A stretch of DNA of 38,883 nucleotides, taken from positions 1 through 38,883 of the forward strand of contig CANMBS010000047.1 in assembly GCA_947496145.1 (NCBI GenBank). The letters run 5' to 3'. Source of the stretch: an uncultured Pseudovibrio sp. (GTDB lineage: Bacteria; Pseudomonadota; Alphaproteobacteria; Rhizobiales; Stappiaceae). The notes under the pieces were generated by a model that worked only from the letters and a program-made list of their open reading frames with translations, was not told the origin of the DNA and did no database searches. Below, piece by piece: positions 37,139 through 38,883 of the stretch. The number at the start of each line of letters is the position of its first letter. Position 1 is the stretch's first letter. Position numbers and translations under genes: made by a program.

Positions 37139-38883
37139 TTAGAAGGGGACCTTCAACCTTAAATTCCCACCATAATTATAGAAATCAGCGATGCCGAACC
37201 CGTCATAGTAGCCCTGAACATCAAGGGTAATGCCTCTTTTAAACGTTCCCTTTAGGCTGCCATCCAACCGCAGCCGCAAATCCCCGCTATTTAGAATTGG
37301 TGCTGCGATCGAAGAGGGTTGCTCTACACCGAAATTCCACAAGCCGGAAGCACCTATAGACGGCGCAAGAAATGTATTCGGGCCTACTTGATATGTGTAA
37401 GTCACATGAGGGCCAAAACGGAATTCCCCTTGAGAAACCGCCTGAGAAGGAATCTGATTGTTGAACTGATCTCGATAACTTTGCTGCACTTCTCGAAAAT
37501 AGCTAAGAGACAATGTTGGCGAAAGACGCCAGTTACCGATATCTATGGGACCAACTAGCCGACCTTCAACGAGCCAGCGATAGGTTTCAAATTCATCAGA
37601 GTATGTCCGGATCGGTTCAACCTCATTATTGGATCGTCCCCAACTAGCTGAAATTTCTGCATAAAGTGAATCTTCAAAAAAACGTGCTGCAGCGTAGGGC
37701 CCAATCATCCAGCCTGTGCCACTAGCAGCCGTGTTCTCTTCATTGTTGGTGTTCTTCGCCCAATCCAGTTGCAACAGGCCACCAACGAGAAAGTCTGGGG
37801 TCACAAACATATGAGCACCCGCATGCACAATCCAGAAGCTGCTGCGGTCTGAGCCAAACTTCCCTCTGTTCCCGTTAATTCTGAGCCAAATATCAAAGGT
37901 CTGTTGAAGGGGCGGGCCTGCAAAGGGCTCTTCCCCCAGTACAGCACTTTTAGCATCATGATCATCTGATATAGCCAAGTCAGAGGGCCATGGTACTGAA
38001 TTGTCAACAGCATTAAAGGCAGTTTCAATTCGGCTTAAACTAGTCATGAAATATAGATTTTGCCTGTTCTCATCTCCGTTTAGAGCCATATCTCCAAGAG
38101 GCCCACCCCCTAGGTTATTAGTGCCATCCATAAACCCGATAAAGCTCGGTCTGTTGCTTAAAATTTGCGTGGATCTGGAGGATATGAATTCCCCGATTAC
38201 CTTTTGTGTTTTTTCAACAAGCTGGAATTCTAGAATAAGAGTATTAGAAGCCAGGTTATCTGCGTCCAATGCGGTTTGTGCGACATTTTCAGGTACTTGC
38301 GCAGTGATGTCGCCATTGCCGGTCGGGCTAATAGCAACTGCATAGACTTTGCCATCGGAGATGTTACGGAAATTCCTTCCATTAGCGTTGGTCAAAACTA
38401 GATCGTTGAGTTCAAATCCAGAAACGGTCTCCGAAAATGTTATAGTAATATCAAAGGGCGAGGTTGATGTTATCTCTTGCACACTACTCGTGATTGTTAC
38501 GGTTGGCTGTGGTGCATTCAGCGTAACTTGGACATTTTGCGCTGCTTCGTTATCGTTTCCTGTTGCATCTTTCGCAACTCCAGCATCAACTGAAAGCGTC
38601 ACCACACCATTATTCGCGGGTGTGATAAACACCGTATACTCAATCCCATCGATGTTAGTGAAGCTGGAGAGGCTCGCATTTGAATAACCGATATCACCGA
38701 GTTCAAAGTTCTGGACCAACTCACTAAATCGAATCGTAGCCGTAAATGCTGCGTTGCTCGTACGTGTGCTGGATGGAACTTCAATCAGAACAGTAGGAAC
38801 TACGTTATCATAACTGCTGCTTTCGCTGGCTGCTCCACTGTCATTATCAGCACCATCCTTGCCAGCGCCCTGCGCCACACTCA
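37139..38883 (-). CDS. Autotransporter-like outer-membrane protein with Ig-like repeats (5' partial)
   Basis: About 581 residues are visible and the frame is open to the right window edge, so the signal peptide and more of the passenger are missing. Two Ig-like repeats are seen with the pattern FTATIRFSELVQNFELGDI and FDITITFSETVSGFELNDLV, each followed by a YxVxIxPxxNGxVT-like strand. The last ~270 residues are beta-barrel-like with alternating aromatic strands and end in LRLKVPF, a C-terminal Phe typical of outer-membrane barrels. It would be a type V-secreted surface protein. It is unrelated to the transfer genes. Confidence 0.85.
   Translation of the reverse strand, partial: SVAQGAGKDGADNDSGAASESSSYDNVVPTVLIEVPSSTRTSNAAFTATIRFSELVQNFELGDIGYSNASLSSFTNIDGIEYTVFITPANNGVVTLSVDAGVAKDATGNDNEAAQNVQVTLNAPQPTVTITSSVQEITSTSPFDITITFSETVSGFELNDLVLTNANGRNFRNISDGKVYAVAISPTGNGDITAQVPENVAQTALDADNLASNTLILEFQLVEKTQKVIGEFISSRSTQILSNRPSFIGFMDGTNNLGGGPLGDMALNGDENRQNLYFMTSLSRIETAFNAVDNSVPWPSDLAISDDHDAKSAVLGEEPFAGPPLQQTFDIWLRINGNRGKFGSDRSSFWIVHAGAHMFVTPDFLVGGLLQLDWAKNTNNEENTAASGTGWMIGPYAAARFFEDSLYAEISASWGRSNNEVEPIRTYSDEFETYRWLVEGRLVGPIDIGNWRLSPTLSLSYFREVQQSYRDQFNNQIPSQAVSQGEFRFGPHVTYTYQVGPNTFLAPSIGASGLWNFGVEQPSSIAAPILNSGDLRLRLDGSLKGTFKRGITLDVQGYYDGFGIADFYNYGGNLRLKVPF

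Overview
The window looks like part of a conjugative plasmid, or an integrated one, from a marine-type alphaproteobacterium. This is inferred from a RepC-type initiator, an RP4-like relaxosome combined with a VirB-type secretion operon, roughly 50% G+C, and typical alphaproteobacterial accessory genes. A Pseudovibrio/Labrenzia-like host is a guess. I cannot tell from this sequence whether the replicon is circular or integrated.

Layout: (1) 1-718 is the 3' end of a large VCBS/RTX-type secreted protein. (2) 820-3910 is a nest of mobile-element debris: a truncated IS200-type tnpA, a serine resolvase gene split by an 848-bp IS5-family (IS427-type) element with a TA duplication, a 337-bp TGT/ACA-ended miniature element, an IS110-family remnant, and a 1177-bp element with ~160-bp complex inverted ends that carries only a broken VOC gene. 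(3) 3910-7370 is mostly non-coding and dense in hairpins. It contains one Zn-ribbon-like gene, a family of covarying hairpins, a ~440-bp array of 10-bp-phased TGGC repeats, and a P-type oriT candidate at the end of that array. (4) 7374-28566 is one long, tightly overlapping rightward transfer operon: traK-traL-traM, virB2-virB6, virB7-virB10, a large Cys-repeat secreted protein, virB11, virD4/traG, two small genes, a TraC-type primase, traJ and the MOBP relaxase traI. An antisense gene is embedded between virB5 and virB6. (5) 28603-29790 (-) is a membrane M48 peptidase with a C-terminal DUF5710-like domain shared with the primase and relaxase. (6) 29791-31951 is a replication module with repC but no repA/repB: upstream palindromes and hairpins, and an AT-rich putative origin inside repC. 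It is followed by four small genes to 33841. (7) 33842-37003 is an accessory segment between two copies of a ~90-bp dispersed repeat: a GFA-family enzyme, an IS3 remnant, and an arsR-SRPBCC-DLH operon with a clear operator. (8) 37139 to the right edge (-) is an autotransporter-like protein with Ig-like repeats.

How it works together: TraI/TraJ/TraK, with TraL and TraM as likely accessories, would form the relaxosome at an oriT upstream of traK. VirD4 would couple it to the VirB2-B11 channel; no VirB1 transglycosylase is present. The TraC-like protein would prime or protect the entering strand. RepC would replicate the element. The most unusual parts are the secreted 49-residue Cys-pair repeat protein in the secretion operon, the relaxase whose C-terminus is a decayed paralogue of the primase module, the phased array beside the putative nic site, and the covarying hairpin family.
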